From the NCBI GenBank assembly GCA_963974935.1, contig CAXBEV010000008.1:62001-126000 (forward strand): a stretch of DNA of 64,000 nt. The letters run 5' to 3'. This document shows positions 43,420 through 52,834 of the stretch, one piece after another. This stretch comes from UBA4479 sp963974935. GTDB lineage: Bacteria; Pseudomonadota; Alphaproteobacteria; Rhodospirillales; Casp-alpha2. Under the pieces are notes generated by a model. It was not told the origin of the DNA. It did no database searches and saw only the letters and a program-made list of their open reading frames with translations. The stretch's first letter is position 1; the number at the start of each line of letters is the position of its first letter. Both the position numbers and the translations under genes were made by a program.

Positions 43420-44945
43420 GGGTCGGCACGGTGGCGTTTCAGGGCATTGATGTTCTGAGCGTCGACGTTCAAGTCGTCATGGCGTCGGGCTTACCGGCGT
43501 TTCATATCGTGGGTCTTCCCGACAAAGCGGTCGGCGAGAGTCGCGACCGGGTGCGGGCGGCTTTAAGCTCGCTGGGCCTCTCCATGCCGCCCCGGCGCAT
43601 CACCGTCAACTTAGCGCCCGCCGACGTCGCCAAAGAAGGCAGCCACTTTGATCTGCCGATTGCGATTGGGCTGTTGGGGGCCATGGGCGTGCTGTCGGAA
43701 GATGAAACCCGGCGCATGACCGCGATGGGAGAGCTTGGGCTCGACGGGACCATTGCACCGGTTTTAGGCGCCCTGCCCGCCGCCATTTATGCCGCGAGCG
43801 AGGCCAGGACATTTGTCTGCGCAAAAGCACAAGGCGGCGAGGCGGTGTGGGCGGGTGATCTGGACGTGATTGCAGCGCCTGATCTTTTGTCGCTGATCAA
43901 TCATGTCAAAGGCACGCATATTCTCGCGGCACCCGAACCGAAGCTTTTCGATGAGCTGCCGGACTACCCAGACCTGATCGACGTGAAAGGACAAGAAACC
44001 GCAAAGCGCGCCCTCGAAATCGCGGCGGCGGGCGGGCACAACCTATTAATGTCGGGACCGCCGGGATCTGGAAAATCAATGTTGGCGCACAGGCTCCCCG
44101 GTCTTTTGCCGGCGTTAACGTCACGGGAAATTCTCGAAGTCTCGATGGTGCATTCACTGGCCGGGGAATTGCCGGACGGCGGCCTGACAAAGCGCCGTCC
44201 ATTTCAAGACCCGCACCATTCGGCGTCGGTCGCTGCCCTTGTCGGTGGGGGACATCGCGTCAGACCGGGTGAGATTTCGTTGGCACACTTAGGCGTTTTA
44301 TTTTTAGACGAACTCCCTGAATTTCATCGCCAGGCCTTAGAAGCCCTCCGTCAACCGATGGAGACCGGCCGCGTGTCCATCGCCCGTGCCAATGCGCATG
44401 TTGTCTACCCGGCAAAATTCCAATTGCTTGCCGCGATGAACCCATGCCGGTGCGGGTATCTCGCGGACCCGGGCCAGGCGTGCTCCCGCGCGCCCAAATG
44501 CGGCGCTGACTACCAAGCGAAAATCTCAGGCCCGATGATGGATCGCATGGATTTAGTGATCGATGTGCCGGCGGTGAGCCCGGCGGATTTGAGCTTACCG
44601 CCCCCCGGTGAAAGCAGCGCCGATGTCGCGTCCCGGGTCGCAGCCGCGCGGGGACGACAACGCCGGCGTGCCGAACAGATCGGCCCAGGTGCACCCGATA
44701 TTAACGCCCGCATCGATGGGCAAATACTGGAAGACATCGCCGCACCCGATGACGCCGGACGGCAATTGCTGGCAGATGCGGCGCGCGCCTTCGGGCTGAC
44801 CGCGCGGGGCTACCACCGGGTCTTGCGGGTCGCGCGGACATTGGCTGATTTAGATATCTCGGACCAAGTATCGCGGATTCATATCGCCGAAGCGTTGAGT
44901 TACCGGCGCATCAGACCGGGCCAACCAACGGCGGCGAGCGCCTAA
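43410..44945 (+). CDS. comM: YifB/ComM-family Mg-chelatase-like AAA+ ATPase
   Basis: ComM is a hexameric helicase that promotes branch migration during natural transformation; many bacteria carry it. The 511-residue protein has the N-terminal ChlI-type domain (FHIVGLPDKAVGESRDRVRAAL), then the AAA+ core with Walker A GPPGSGKS at residues 216-223 and Walker B VLFLDELPEF near residue 300. The C-terminal region contains NPCRCGYLADPGQACSRAP, a zinc-binding-like Cys cluster, and the conserved ARGYHRVLRVARTLADL. Full length and apparently functional. AGGAGG upstream, ATG 43410. Partial copies lie just upstream (41433-41588, 43190-43330). In Acinetobacter, comM is the preferred insertion target of AbaR-type resistance islands. 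Confidence 0.95.
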   Translation: MVTRVGTVAFQGIDVLSVDVQVVMASGLPAFHIVGLPDKAVGESRDRVRAALSSLGLSMPPRRITVNLAPADVAKEGSHFDLPIAIGLLGAMGVLSEDETRRMTAMGELGLDGTIAPVLGALPAAIYAASEARTFVCAKAQGGEAVWAGDLDVIAAPDLLSLINHVKGTHILAAPEPKLFDELPDYPDLIDVKGQETAKRALEIAAAGGHNLLMSGPPGSGKSMLAHRLPGLLPALTSREILEVSMVHSLAGELPDGGLTKRRPFQDPHHSASVAALVGGGHRVRPGEISLAHLGVLFLDELPEFHRQALEALRQPMETGRVSIARANAHVVYPAKFQLLAAMNPCRCGYLADPGQACSRAPKCGADYQAKISGPMMDRMDLVIDVPAVSPADLSLPPPGESSADVASRVAAARGRQRRRAEQIGPGAPDINARIDGQILEDIAAPDDAGRQLLADAARAFGLTARGYHRVLRVARTLADLDISDQVSRIHIAEALSYRRIRPGQPTAASA

Positions 44946-44993
44946 AAGCGGCGCCAAACGGATGCGTGCTAATCGGACATTATCCAGCCAAGC

Positions 44994-47900
44994 TTAAGTT
45001 TTCAGATTGAAATCACCGGCTTCGATGGTCGCGCGATCCGCACCGGTCACATCGGCGATCTGGTATGAGTTCGATGTCGACATCGCGCTGGCATCATCGG
45101 TGTACCAAACCTCGGTCCCGGTACCGCCGGTGGCAGCCCCGATGATCACGATGCCCGCGTTCGCCGTGCCACCGGATAAATTTTGCACACCGGCATTAAT
45201 GGTCGTGGTATCAGCCTCAAAATAGTTGGTGCCGTCGGTCAACGTACCCGCATTGCCAAGACTGAAATCCGCGTCCGATAACATAAACAGATCGTTTTCC
45301 GAAGCGTTGTAATCGCTGATGATATCGGTACCGAGCGACGTTGCATGGGCCAGCGCATCGGCACCGGTCCCCCCGGAAAATTCGAACTGATCCGCGCCGG
45401 TGCCGCCGCTTAACGTATCGACACCTGCGCCGCCAAGCAGCACGTCATCGCCGGCATAACCAAAAATATTGTCGTCGCCGGCATCCCCTTCGAGCTGGTC
45501 ATTGCCGCCGCCGCCGTCCAAAAAGTCATCCCCGTCGCCGCCGTGCAGGGTGTCATTGCCTGCCGTCGTCGCGCCAAGGGAAAAGGCAAATGCCGATGTA
45601 TCCGCCGGCACGTCGCCATACAGTGTATCGTCACCGTCACCACCCCAGAGGATATCATCCCCAGCCCCCCCCGACATCGTATCCGCATCACCGGCAGCAA
45701 ATGTCGGGTTAAGCAGCGCGTTGCCGGCGTTATGGGTACCCGACAAATAATTCGTCGGCGTATCGCCATACAGGAAATCGTTGCCTTCGAGACCGCCCGT
45801 GGTCGTCGCTGCATTTCCACCCACCAAAAAATCGGCAAGGCTGGTGCCGATTTTTTGGTCGGCTTGCGAAGACGTCACCGTCGCCGTCAGGCTGACGGCT
45901 TCATCTCGATCATCGTCATCAAGAGTCGATTTGTTTGAGCGCAATACAATCGGTGTGAACGAAAAGCCAAACCCAAACACGCCATCAATACCGCCGGACC
46001 CGAACCCGGCGCCACCGGCCAAACCGTCTTCGCCGCCGCTACCAATCAAAACATCGCTGCCAATCGCACCGGCATCACCGCTGCCGCCGGAAAATCCACC
46101 ATCACCACCGGCAATCAAGATTGGGCCGTCGGCAACTTCATTTTCATCGATCAAGCCATCCGGCCCACCGGCCAAAACACGATCTGCGCTGGCAGCACCG
46201 CCATAGGCTTCGGCGGCGACAATCGCGCGTTCCAACGCTTCTTCGATGGACGATCCTTCACGAAGCGCGTCCCGATACGCGGCACGCGCCGCGTCTTCAC
46301 CTTGCGCCAACGCCGCCGACGCCACATCCATAGACGCCCGCACCTGGGTTATCCAATTACCCCGGGCACTGGACGGATCATCCGGCGACGGGGGTTTCAG
46401 CAGATCAGGATCAATTGCAGCAAGCTCACGCGCAACAACGGTTTCAACGACTTCCGCTGCCGTGCTGGCTTCTTGGGCGACCCTTTCCGCGGCAATCGCA
46501 TCCCGCGCTGAGGCTTCGGCGACGGCTTCTGCGGCCCGCAGGGCTGCGGCGGCGGCTTCTTCGGCGGCATCCGCTTCGGCCACCGCGAGCGCTTGTGCGT
46601 CTTCGTCGGCTTTTGCTTCTTGCGCAGCCTGCTGAGCGGCAGCGAAAGCTTCTTCTTTTTGCTGTGCCTCGGCAAGAATTTCCAGAGCTTCGGCGCGGGC
46701 TTGTTCAGCCGCCGCAAGTGCTTGGCGGACGGCTTCCTCGGCGGCGGCCAAACGTTCGGCGACCTGCGCCTCAGCAAGATCAATCTCAGCCACGCCGCGC
46801 GCCGCAGATTCTTCTTGGACGGCAGCGCTGTCAGCCTGGCGCACCGCATCTTCGAAGGCCTTATCGCGTTGGTCTGATTGTTCGAGAATTTTCAACGCTT
46901 GGGCACGCAGGTCTTCGACCGTATCGGCACTTTCGTCGGCGCGCGTTTCGGCTTCCAGCGCTTGGGCGCGCGCCGCTTTCTCAGCCGCCGCCGCATCACT
47001 GAGCGCCTCATCGGCGGCATCCCGCGCTGACCTGGCGATGGCCGCTTTGCGGGCCGCAATTTCAAAAGCCGTATCACGATCAACTTGAATTTCGTCGCTC
47101 AGATCGACGGGCCCAACCGCGACCTCAGGTGCGTCGTCAGGTGCGTCGTCATCAAATGGTGACGGCGCAGGTTGCGCGCGCTCAACCGTCAATAACGTCG
47201 ACGGCATCACCGCATGCGCATCGGGGAGCGCGCTTAACGCGTTGCCGAAATGCTCTGCCGCGTCACGGGGGCCTAGACGGAAAACATTAGAAGGGGCTTG
47301 AAAAAAGTCTTCGACGGTAAGCGCTTCATAAGATTGATCAAGCAGCTGCGTGCCGCCCGGATTATAGACTTTAATAACGCCGTCCGCCGCGTCATCCGCA
47401 CGCAGATAGGTGACCGACGTCGCACCATCAGCTTCGACACGCCCAGCACCCGATGCGCCATCGATGTCCAACGAAGCGGCCGGCGTCTTAATAACAAACG
47501 CACCATCAAGCGCGGAGATACCGCCCCCGGCAAACGAGAACGGACCTTCTTGAACAACGAATGTGGCATGCGCCGTTGCCGTGTCCGGATCAAACACCAG
47601 ATCATCAAAAATCGCCCGCGCATGGCCACCGACTGCAAACGTGCCTTCATCGGCGAACAAGAAACCCGCGCTGCCGTCGGCGCCGGTCTCGATTCGATCC
47701 CCGCGCGCGATTAGTGTGCCGACTTCGGCGTCAAGCCTCGCGCCATCGGCACGCACGATCACCGCCTCACCCTCAACGGTTTCAACGCGCCCAATCGGGG
47801 CAGCGACGGGGCCGGGTTGCTGCGCGGTCATGGCATCAACACCGGCCAGCGCGCCGACCACGTCTGCACCGATATGCGCGCCGGCCTCGGTCGCTAATGC

Positions 47901-48116
47901 GGGGGGTGTGGCAGCATCAAAATAGCCTTCGACGACGAGCCGCGTGCCGTCGGCAAGTTCGATCAGCAAATCACCATCAAGGCGCGCATACACCGCTTCG
48001 GATAACAATCCGCCGCCCGGGATGACCACTGGGCCGCTTATGGGCAAACTTATGACCTCCGGCGTGCCTCTCGGCGCCGAAAGGGCCGTTGTTTCGATAT
48101 CGTAGCGTTTTGCCAT
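44994..48116 (-). CDS. Large RTX/FecR-domain secreted protein with alanine-rich coiled coil
   Basis: A predicted secreted protein of about 1040 residues. The N-terminal region (to about 310) contains a FecR/adhesin-type beta domain, recognisable by IGRVETVEGEAVIVRADGA and GDRIETGADGSAGFLFADEGTFAVGGHARAIFDDLVFDP, as seen in RTX adhesins and BapA-like proteins. Residues about 345-590 are an Ala/Glu-rich coiled coil (EQARAEALEILAEAQQKEEAF). A short segment (GPDGLIDENEVADG) resembles an EF-hand-like calcium loop. From about 800 on come RTX nonapeptides (GGAGDDILWGGDGDDTLYGD, GGDGDDFLDGGGGNDQLEGD and GGAGVDTLSGG), which bind calcium. There is no Sec signal, consistent with a C-terminal type I secretion signal, but no secretion genes are in the window. 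The start is ATG 48116; a TTG at 48143 also opens the frame, and neither has a strong ribosome binding site. Confidence 0.8.
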   Translation of the reverse strand: MAKRYDIETTALSAPRGTPEVISLPISGPVVIPGGGLLSEAVYARLDGDLLIELADGTRLVVEGYFDAATPPALATEAGAHIGADVVGALAGVDAMTAQQPGPVAAPIGRVETVEGEAVIVRADGARLDAEVGTLIARGDRIETGADGSAGFLFADEGTFAVGGHARAIFDDLVFDPDTATAHATFVVQEGPFSFAGGGISALDGAFVIKTPAASLDIDGASGAGRVEADGATSVTYLRADDAADGVIKVYNPGGTQLLDQSYEALTVEDFFQAPSNVFRLGPRDAAEHFGNALSALPDAHAVMPSTLLTVERAQPAPSPFDDDAPDDAPEVAVGPVDLSDEIQVDRDTAFEIAARKAAIARSARDAADEALSDAAAAEKAARAQALEAETRADESADTVEDLRAQALKILEQSDQRDKAFEDAVRQADSAAVQEESAARGVAEIDLAEAQVAERLAAAEEAVRQALAAAEQARAEALEILAEAQQKEEAFAAAQQAAQEAKADEDAQALAVAEADAAEEAAAAALRAAEAVAEASARDAIAAERVAQEASTAAEVVETVVARELAAIDPDLLKPPSPDDPSSARGNWITQVRASMDVASAALAQGEDAARAAYRDALREGSSIEEALERAIVAAEAYGGAASADRVLAGGPDGLIDENEVADGPILIAGGDGGFSGGSGDAGAIGSDVLIGSGGEDGLAGGAGFGSGGIDGVFGFGFSFTPIVLRSNKSTLDDDDRDEAVSLTATVTSSQADQKIGTSLADFLVGGNAATTTGGLEGNDFLYGDTPTNYLSGTHNAGNALLNPTFAAGDADTMSGGAGDDILWGGDGDDTLYGDVPADTSAFAFSLGATTAGNDTLHGGDGDDFLDGGGGNDQLEGDAGDDNIFGYAGDDVLLGGAGVDTLSGGTGADQFEFSGGTGADALAHATSLGTDIISDYNASENDLFMLSDADFSLGNAGTLTDGTNYFEADTTTINAGVQNLSGGTANAGIVIIGAATGGTGTEVWYTDDASAMSTSNSYQIADVTGADRATIEAGDFNLKT

Positions 48117-48249
48117 CGGCAACAATCCGGGGAATGACCTCAATATAAAGTATCATAACCGAAGTATCACACTACAGATAGGGTAGATTTGCACGGAAGG
48201 CCGTGTTTTTCGCCTGCCTAAATTCGCGGCAATGGCGTCGCACGGCACC

Positions 48250-48621
48250 TTAAGATGGCCTGGGGCGCCCGATCATGCCGCCTAAATCGCGTTTACCGAC
48301 AACATGAATATGTAAATGCGGGACATCTTGATGGGCATCGACGCCAGTGTTCGACAAAATCCGATATCCGGTCTCGGCAACCCCGGTCATCCGCGCAACC
48401 TCGCCGACCGCACGGATCAAGGCAGCGATTTCCGCGTCCGACGCGTTGGCATGAAAATCATCCATGCTTTCATACGCCCCCTTAGGGATCACCAGCACAT
48501 GCACTGGCGCTTGCGGATTGATGTCGTTGAACGCCAGCGTGTGGTCGTCTTCGAAAACCTTATCGCACGGAATTTCACCACGCAGGATTTTCGCAAAGAT
48601 ATTATTGGAATCGTATGCCAT
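48250..48621 (-). CDS. HIT family protein (HinT-like purine nucleoside phosphoramidase)
   Basis: A 123-residue HIT protein with the triad motif HLHIHVVG at the C-terminal part and NIFAKILRGEIPCDKVFEDD at the N-terminus. HinT hydrolyses AMP-lysine and other phosphoramidates. It lies 17 bases downstream of hisE on the same strand, which is common in alphaproteobacteria, so it is likely co-transcribed. The 133-base gap between it and the RTX gene has nothing I can name apart from a short hairpin (see rejected items). Confidence 0.93.
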   Translation of the reverse strand: MAYDSNNIFAKILRGEIPCDKVFEDDHTLAFNDINPQAPVHVLVIPKGAYESMDDFHANASDAEIAALIRAVGEVARMTGVAETGYRILSNTGVDAHQDVPHLHIHVVGKRDLGGMIGRPRPS

Positions 48622-48638
48622 TGTGCCCTCGCGCCCTG

Positions 48639-48959
48639 TCAGCTTTTGCGGCTATTTTTCTCGTCGATACCGGACATGCCCTCGCGCCTAGCCAGTTCGT
48701 CAAACACGTCTTTTGGCTGGATACCCTGATCGGCCCACATCACCAACAGGTGGTATAACAAATCGGCGCTTTCGCGGGTCACGGCGTCTTTGCCTTCGGT
48801 GAGCGCAGCGATCACAACTTCCGCCGCCTCTTCACTGATTTTTTTGCCGATTTTCGGCGCGCCACCGGCCAACAGCTTAGCGGTATACGACGTTGTGGCA
48901 TCGGCACCCTTACGGCTTTCAATGACGGTAAACAGTCGGCTCAGAACGTCATCGGACAT
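48639..48959 (-). CDS. hisE: Phosphoribosyl-ATP diphosphatase
   Basis: HisE hydrolyses phosphoribosyl-ATP to phosphoribosyl-AMP in histidine synthesis. The 106-residue protein is of normal length and contains the MazG-like signature AKLLAGGAPKIGKKISEEAAEVVIAAL followed by ESADLLYHLLVMWADQGI. It follows hisF after nine bases in the his operon. No fused HisI domain; hisI is elsewhere. Confidence 0.95.
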   Translation of the reverse strand: MSDDVLSRLFTVIESRKGADATTSYTAKLLAGGAPKIGKKISEEAAEVVIAALTEGKDAVTRESADLLYHLLVMWADQGIQPKDVFDELARREGMSGIDEKNSRKS

Positions 48960-48968
48960 TGAACTTCC

Positions 48969-49730
48969 TCATACTTCGCGCACAGCAACCCCGGCGGCCT
49001 TCATATGCGCCTTGGCTTGCGCCACCGTATAGGTCCCGAAATGAAAAATCGAGGCCGCGAGCACAGCCGACGCATGACCCTCGGTCACCCCATCCACCAA
49101 ATCCTGCAGCTCGCCGACACCACCCGAGGCGATCACGGGAATACCGACCGCATCCGCGACGGAACGAGTCAGTGGTAAGTTGAAACCTTGCTTGGTGCCG
49201 TCCCGGTCCATGGACGTCAGCAGAATTTCACCGGCGCCGAGCTGTTCCATTTTTTGCGCCCACGCCACCGCATCGATACCGGTCGGCTTGCGGCCACCGT
49301 GGGTAAATATCTCGAACGTTTCGGGGCCGGTCGCTTTCGCATCAATCGCGACGACAATGCATTGCGTACCAAATTTTTCCGCAGCTTCACGGACGAAATC
49401 CGGATTGTGCACGGCGGCCGTGTTGATCGAGACTTTATCGGCACCCGCGAGCAAAAGTTTTCGGATGTCTTCGGTTGTGCGCACACCGCCGCCGACGGTC
49501 AGTGGCATAAAACATTTTTCCGCCGTGCGCGCGACCACATCGAGGATGGTATCCCGATTTTCGTGGCTGGCGGTGATATCCAAAAAACAAAGCTCGTCGG
49601 CACCGGCGGCGTCATAGACCTGCGCTTGTTCGACGGGGTCGCCCGCATCGACCAAATCAACAAAATTAACGCCTTTGACGACCCGGCCTTCCGCCACATC
49701 CAGACACGGAATGATCCGCACTTTCAGCAT
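48969..49730 (-). CDS. hisF: Imidazole glycerol phosphate synthase, cyclase subunit
   Basis: HisF uses ammonia from HisH to convert PRFAR to imidazole glycerol phosphate and AICAR. The 253-residue beta-alpha barrel begins MLKVRIIPCLDVAEGRVVKGVNF, with the catalytic Asp in LDV, and has the second phosphate-binding loop IASGGVG near residue 200. The start overlaps the hisA stop by one base (TAATG), implying coupled translation. Confidence 0.98.
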   Translation of the reverse strand: MLKVRIIPCLDVAEGRVVKGVNFVDLVDAGDPVEQAQVYDAAGADELCFLDITASHENRDTILDVVARTAEKCFMPLTVGGGVRTTEDIRKLLLAGADKVSINTAAVHNPDFVREAAEKFGTQCIVVAIDAKATGPETFEIFTHGGRKPTGIDAVAWAQKMEQLGAGEILLTSMDRDGTKQGFNLPLTRSVADAVGIPVIASGGVGELQDLVDGVTEGHASAVLAASIFHFGTYTVAQAKAHMKAAGVAVREV

Positions 49731-50470
49731 TATGCGGCCTCCCGCAACAGCGCCACCGCCTCGGTCGGATCAATACGACCGTCGTACACGGCACGACCCG
49801 AGATCACGCCTTCGAGTTTGCCGGCACCTTGCGCCAGCGCCACTTCAAGATCCTGCATCGACGAGACGCCACCAGATAGAATCACCGGCATATCGACGGC
49901 ATCGGCAAGCGCCAGCGTCGCGTCGAGGTTGGGACCCTGCATCGCGCCGTCGCGACCGATGTCGGTGTGGATCAAGGCCGCCGCACCGGCATCTTGGAAT
50001 TGTTTCGCAAGCTCAATGACCTCAATCGTCGTCGCTTCGGCCCAGCCTTGAACGGCGACAAAGCCGTCTTTGGCATCAATGCCGATGGCGACTTGGCCCG
50101 GGAACGCTTTACACGCTTGGCGCACCAAATTCGGATCACGCACGGCAGCAGTGCCCAAGATCACGCGCTTAAGACCCCGTGCGAGCCAATTTTCGATGGT
50201 CTGCATATCGCGAATGCCGCCGCCCAACTGCACGTCGATGTCGACCGCATCCAAAACCGCCGTCACGGCATCGGCGTTTTCCGGCTTGCCGGCAAAGGCA
50301 CCATCGAGGTCAACCATGTGCAACCAGGTGCAGCCGGCATCGGCAAAAATTTTCGCCTGCGCCGCCGGGCTGTCATTGAAGACCGTCGCTTGGTTCATAT
50401 CGCCGTGCACCAAGCGCACGCACTGGCCTTGCTTGAGGTCGATGGCTGGAAAAAAGATCACGGTTGCCAC
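49730..50470 (-). CDS. hisA: ProFAR isomerase
   Basis: HisA opens the aminoaldose of ProFAR to PRFAR. The 246-residue barrel shows VIFFPAIDLKQGQCVRLVHGD at the N-terminus, with the catalytic Asp in AIDL, and the phosphate-binding loop ILSGGVSS near residue 200. The start is a GTG at 50470 that lies inside the end of hisH (13-base overlap). Confidence 0.98.
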   Translation of the reverse strand: MATVIFFPAIDLKQGQCVRLVHGDMNQATVFNDSPAAQAKIFADAGCTWLHMVDLDGAFAGKPENADAVTAVLDAVDIDVQLGGGIRDMQTIENWLARGLKRVILGTAAVRDPNLVRQACKAFPGQVAIGIDAKDGFVAVQGWAEATTIEVIELAKQFQDAGAAALIHTDIGRDGAMQGPNLDATLALADAVDMPVILSGGVSSMQDLEVALAQGAGKLEGVISGRAVYDGRIDPTEAVALLREAA

Positions 50471-51105
50471 CTTAAAAAGTTGGTGATGATACGAAGGCCC
50501 GCGGCCTGGCTTTTTTCGGGATGGAACTGCGTACCGACGATATTGTCGCGCCCGACCGCTGCCGTCACCGGCCCGCCATAGTCGGTCGTCGCCAAAACCT
50601 GTGCCGCATCATCTGTCACCAAATGATACGAGTGCACGAAATACACATGCTCACCGGTTTCGATCCCTGCCAAAAGGGGGTGCGGCGCATCCGGCACCTG
50701 CAGGCTGTTCCAACCCATGTGCGGAATTTTCAGCGTCGGGTCCGTCGGGACGATGCGATCTACGTTGCCGGGAATCCATCCGAAACCTTCGGTCTCGCCA
50801 TGCTCCAAGCCACGCGTCGCCATCAACTGCATGCCGACACAAATCCCAAAGAACGGTTTGCCGCTGTCGACGTGAGCAGTCAGCGCGTCCGGCATGCCGG
50901 CGACCGCAAACAAACCCCGCTTACAATCGGCGAACGCGCCAACGCCCGGCAACACGACACGGTCCGCGGCGGCGACGGCTTTCGGATCATCGGTGACATG
51001 GATAGTCATCGCCAAGCCGGCTTCCATGGCAGCACGTTCAAACGATTTCGCGGCAGAGCGCAAATTACCCGAGCCGTAATCAATGATGGCGACGGTTTCA
51101 GTCAT
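50458..51105 (-). CDS. hisH: Imidazole glycerol phosphate synthase, glutamine amidotransferase subunit
   Basis: HisH supplies ammonia to HisF from glutamine. The 215-residue class I amidotransferase contains the nucleophile Cys in GKPFFGICVGMQLMA and the His-Glu pair in GTQFHPEKSQAAG. Its start overlaps the stop of the preceding DUF2628 gene by one base (TAATG) and its end overlaps hisA, so the his genes form one coupled operon. Confidence 0.97.
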   Translation of the reverse strand: MTETVAIIDYGSGNLRSAAKSFERAAMEAGLAMTIHVTDDPKAVAAADRVVLPGVGAFADCKRGLFAVAGMPDALTAHVDSGKPFFGICVGMQLMATRGLEHGETEGFGWIPGNVDRIVPTDPTLKIPHMGWNSLQVPDAPHPLLAGIETGEHVYFVHSYHLVTDDAAQVLATTDYGGPVTAAVGRDNIVGTQFHPEKSQAAGLRIITNFLRWQP

Positions 51106-51497
51106 TACGCATAAATGCCGTTGGCGTCGATATCGGCGTCATCCAGAAAGCGTCGCTCGGCCTCGTCTACTGATTTGCCGGACGCCATGGCGACCTCATC
51201 AAAGCCCTTGTCGGCCAGCGCCCAAGCACGAAGGTCGTTGCCGATAAATCCAATCGCCAATGCGGCGGCCAAGCTGCAAATGCTCTCAGCCTCGCTGCCG
51301 AGTCCAGCTGCACGGGGCGCCCAACCGGCCAACGCGACAATCGCAAAAATGCCGAGCGCCTGCCACCACATGCGGTTCCACAACGCCCAAAACGCCGTAA
51401 AGAAAAACGCCGGCCAACAGAAACCCTGTTTAACGAACACCAGATCGGATGCGGCGTCACGACCGAGATTTCGCAGAAACACAGAATACATCTTCAT
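51105..51497 (-). CDS. DUF2628 domain-containing membrane protein
   Basis: A 130-residue protein with hydrophobic segments around residues 25-70 (FCWPAFFFTAFWALWNRMWWQAL, IFAIVALAG) typical of DUF2628, preceded by a short soluble start and followed by a cytoplasmic tail (SVDEAERRFLDDADID). It is nested in the histidine operon between hisB and hisH, a common position for this gene in alphaproteobacteria; its function is not known. The frame is open 48 codons further upstream in a shadow of hisB; I start at ATG 51497, or two codons later at ATG 51491. Confidence 0.82.
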   Translation of the reverse strand: MKMYSVFLRNLGRDAASDLVFVKQGFCWPAFFFTAFWALWNRMWWQALGIFAIVALAGWAPRAAGLGSEAESICSLAAALAIGFIGNDLRAWALADKGFDEVAMASGKSVDEAERRFLDDADIDANGIYA

Positions 51498-51516
51498 GAG
51501 AGACGACGCCCCGTGG

Positions 51517-52104
51517 TCAGAGCATACCCTTGGTGGACGGTACCTCGTCGGCTTTGCGCGGATCGATCTCGATCGCTTGACGCAACGCCCGGGCGAGGCC
51601 CTTGTAACACGACTCAACAATATGATGATTGTTCTCACCATACAGGTTTTCGACGTGCAGCGTGATGCCCGCAGCTTGGGCGAAGGCTTGGAACCATTCT
51701 TTGAAAAGTTCCGTGTCCATGTCGCCGAGCTTCGGCTTGGTGAAGTTTACGTGCCAAATTAGATACGGACGGTTCGACACGTCCAACGCGATCCGAGACA
51801 ACGTTTCGTCCATCGGAATCAACGCCGAGCCATACCGCGTGATGCCCTTGCGATCACCCAAAGCCGCGCTGAAGGCTTCACCGATGGCGATACCGGTATC
51901 TTCGGTGGTGTGGTGAAAATCGATGTGCAGATCACCGGTCGCTTTGACGGTCAGGTCCATCAAGCTGTGTCGCGATAACTGCTCAAGCATGTGATCGAGA
52001 AAACCGATTCCGGTCGATACGTCATAGATTCCCGTGCCGTCGAGATCGAGGCTCACGGAAATCGAGGTCTCTTTGGTTTGGCGCTCAATTGTCGCGGTGC
52101 GCAT
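51517..52104 (-). CDS. hisB: Imidazoleglycerol-phosphate dehydratase
   Basis: HisB dehydrates imidazole glycerol phosphate. The 195-residue monofunctional enzyme shows its two manganese-binding motifs: HHTTEDTGIAIGEAF and ENNHHIVESCYKGLARALRQA. The ATG at 52104 has GGAGAG five bases upstream and begins MRTATIERQTKETSISV; an upstream ATG at 52119 is less likely. First gene of the local his operon and divergent from hslV. The 178-base gap contains a possible heat-shock promoter for hslV (CTTG at 52205) that is too weak to list. Confidence 0.97.
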   Translation of the reverse strand: MRTATIERQTKETSISVSLDLDGTGIYDVSTGIGFLDHMLEQLSRHSLMDLTVKATGDLHIDFHHTTEDTGIAIGEAFSAALGDRKGITRYGSALIPMDETLSRIALDVSNRPYLIWHVNFTKPKLGDMDTELFKEWFQAFAQAAGITLHVENLYGENNHHIVESCYKGLARALRQAIEIDPRKADEVPSTKGML

Positions 52105-52282
52105 GCGGGCTCTCCACATCGTCTAAATGACTTCGGCGTTCTTCTAGCAGGTCGTTTCCAGCTTCACCAGCCCCGACGCGGCTTTGACGTTCTCACGCCA
52201 CCGCCTTGACCGGGCTGGATGATCAGACCAAATACATCTTCTATGCCTTTTAATACACGCAAACCTGTTTTGGGGAGTTTCT

Positions 52283-52834
52283 ATGGCGAGTGACAGCCCG
52301 CTGCCATCTTGGCACGCAACGACGATCTTATCGATCCGTAAAGGCGGTGAGGTCGTGATCGCAGGTGACGGCCAAGTCAGCCTCGGCGACACGATCATCA
52401 AAGGGAATGCCCGCAAAGTGCGTAGGCTTGCCGGTGATAACGTGATCGCCGGGTTCGCCGGGGCCACCGCCGATGCGTTCACCTTGTTTGAACGCCTGGA
52501 AGCCAAGCTGGAACAGTATCCTAACCAATTGATGCGGGCCGCCGTCGAGCTTGCGAAAGACTGGCGGACGGATCGCTACCTGCGCCGCTTGGAAGCGATG
52601 ATGGCGGTCGCCGACAAAGACGTGTCGTTGATCCTGACCGGTAACGGCGACGTACTTGAGCCGACCGACGGCATTATCGGAATCGGGTCCGGTGGCAATT
52701 ATGCATTGTCGGCGGCGCGTGCCCTGATTGATATCGATGGTTTCGATGCCGAGACGATTGCCAGACGGTCGTTGGCCGTGGCCGGCGAGATTTGCGTCTA
52801 CACCAACACCAACGTAGTGATCGAAAAATTATGA
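52283..52834 (+). CDS. hslV: HslV, ATP-dependent protease proteolytic subunit
   Basis: HslV is the threonine protease core of the HslUV complex, homologous to the proteasome beta subunit. The 183-residue product exposes an N-terminal Thr after processing (PSWHATTILSIRKGGEVVIAGDGQVS), with the catalytic TT pair intact. Its short N-terminal leader before the Thr is typical of alphaproteobacteria. ATG 52283 has GGGGAG six bases upstream. Overlaps hslU by four bases. Confidence 0.98.
   Translation: MASDSPLPSWHATTILSIRKGGEVVIAGDGQVSLGDTIIKGNARKVRRLAGDNVIAGFAGATADAFTLFERLEAKLEQYPNQLMRAAVELAKDWRTDRYLRRLEAMMAVADKDVSLILTGNGDVLEPTDGIIGIGSGGNYALSAARALIDIDGFDAETIARRSLAVAGEICVYTNTNVVIEKL

Noticed and set aside
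45400..45800. Repeated short motifs suggestive of CRISPR or tandem repeats
   Set aside because: They encode in-frame RTX nonapeptides (GGxGxDxLx) and vary in spacing and sequence, so they are protein repeats.
48191..48210. Terminator-like hairpin CACGG-AAGG-CCGTG followed by T5
   Set aside because: It points along the plus strand, where no gene ends nearby, and the stem is only five base pairs.
52205..52235. Possible RpoH promoter of hslVU (CTTG followed by CCAAATAC)
   Set aside because: The spacer is too long and the -10 fits the consensus poorly, even though hslVU is a plausible RpoH target.
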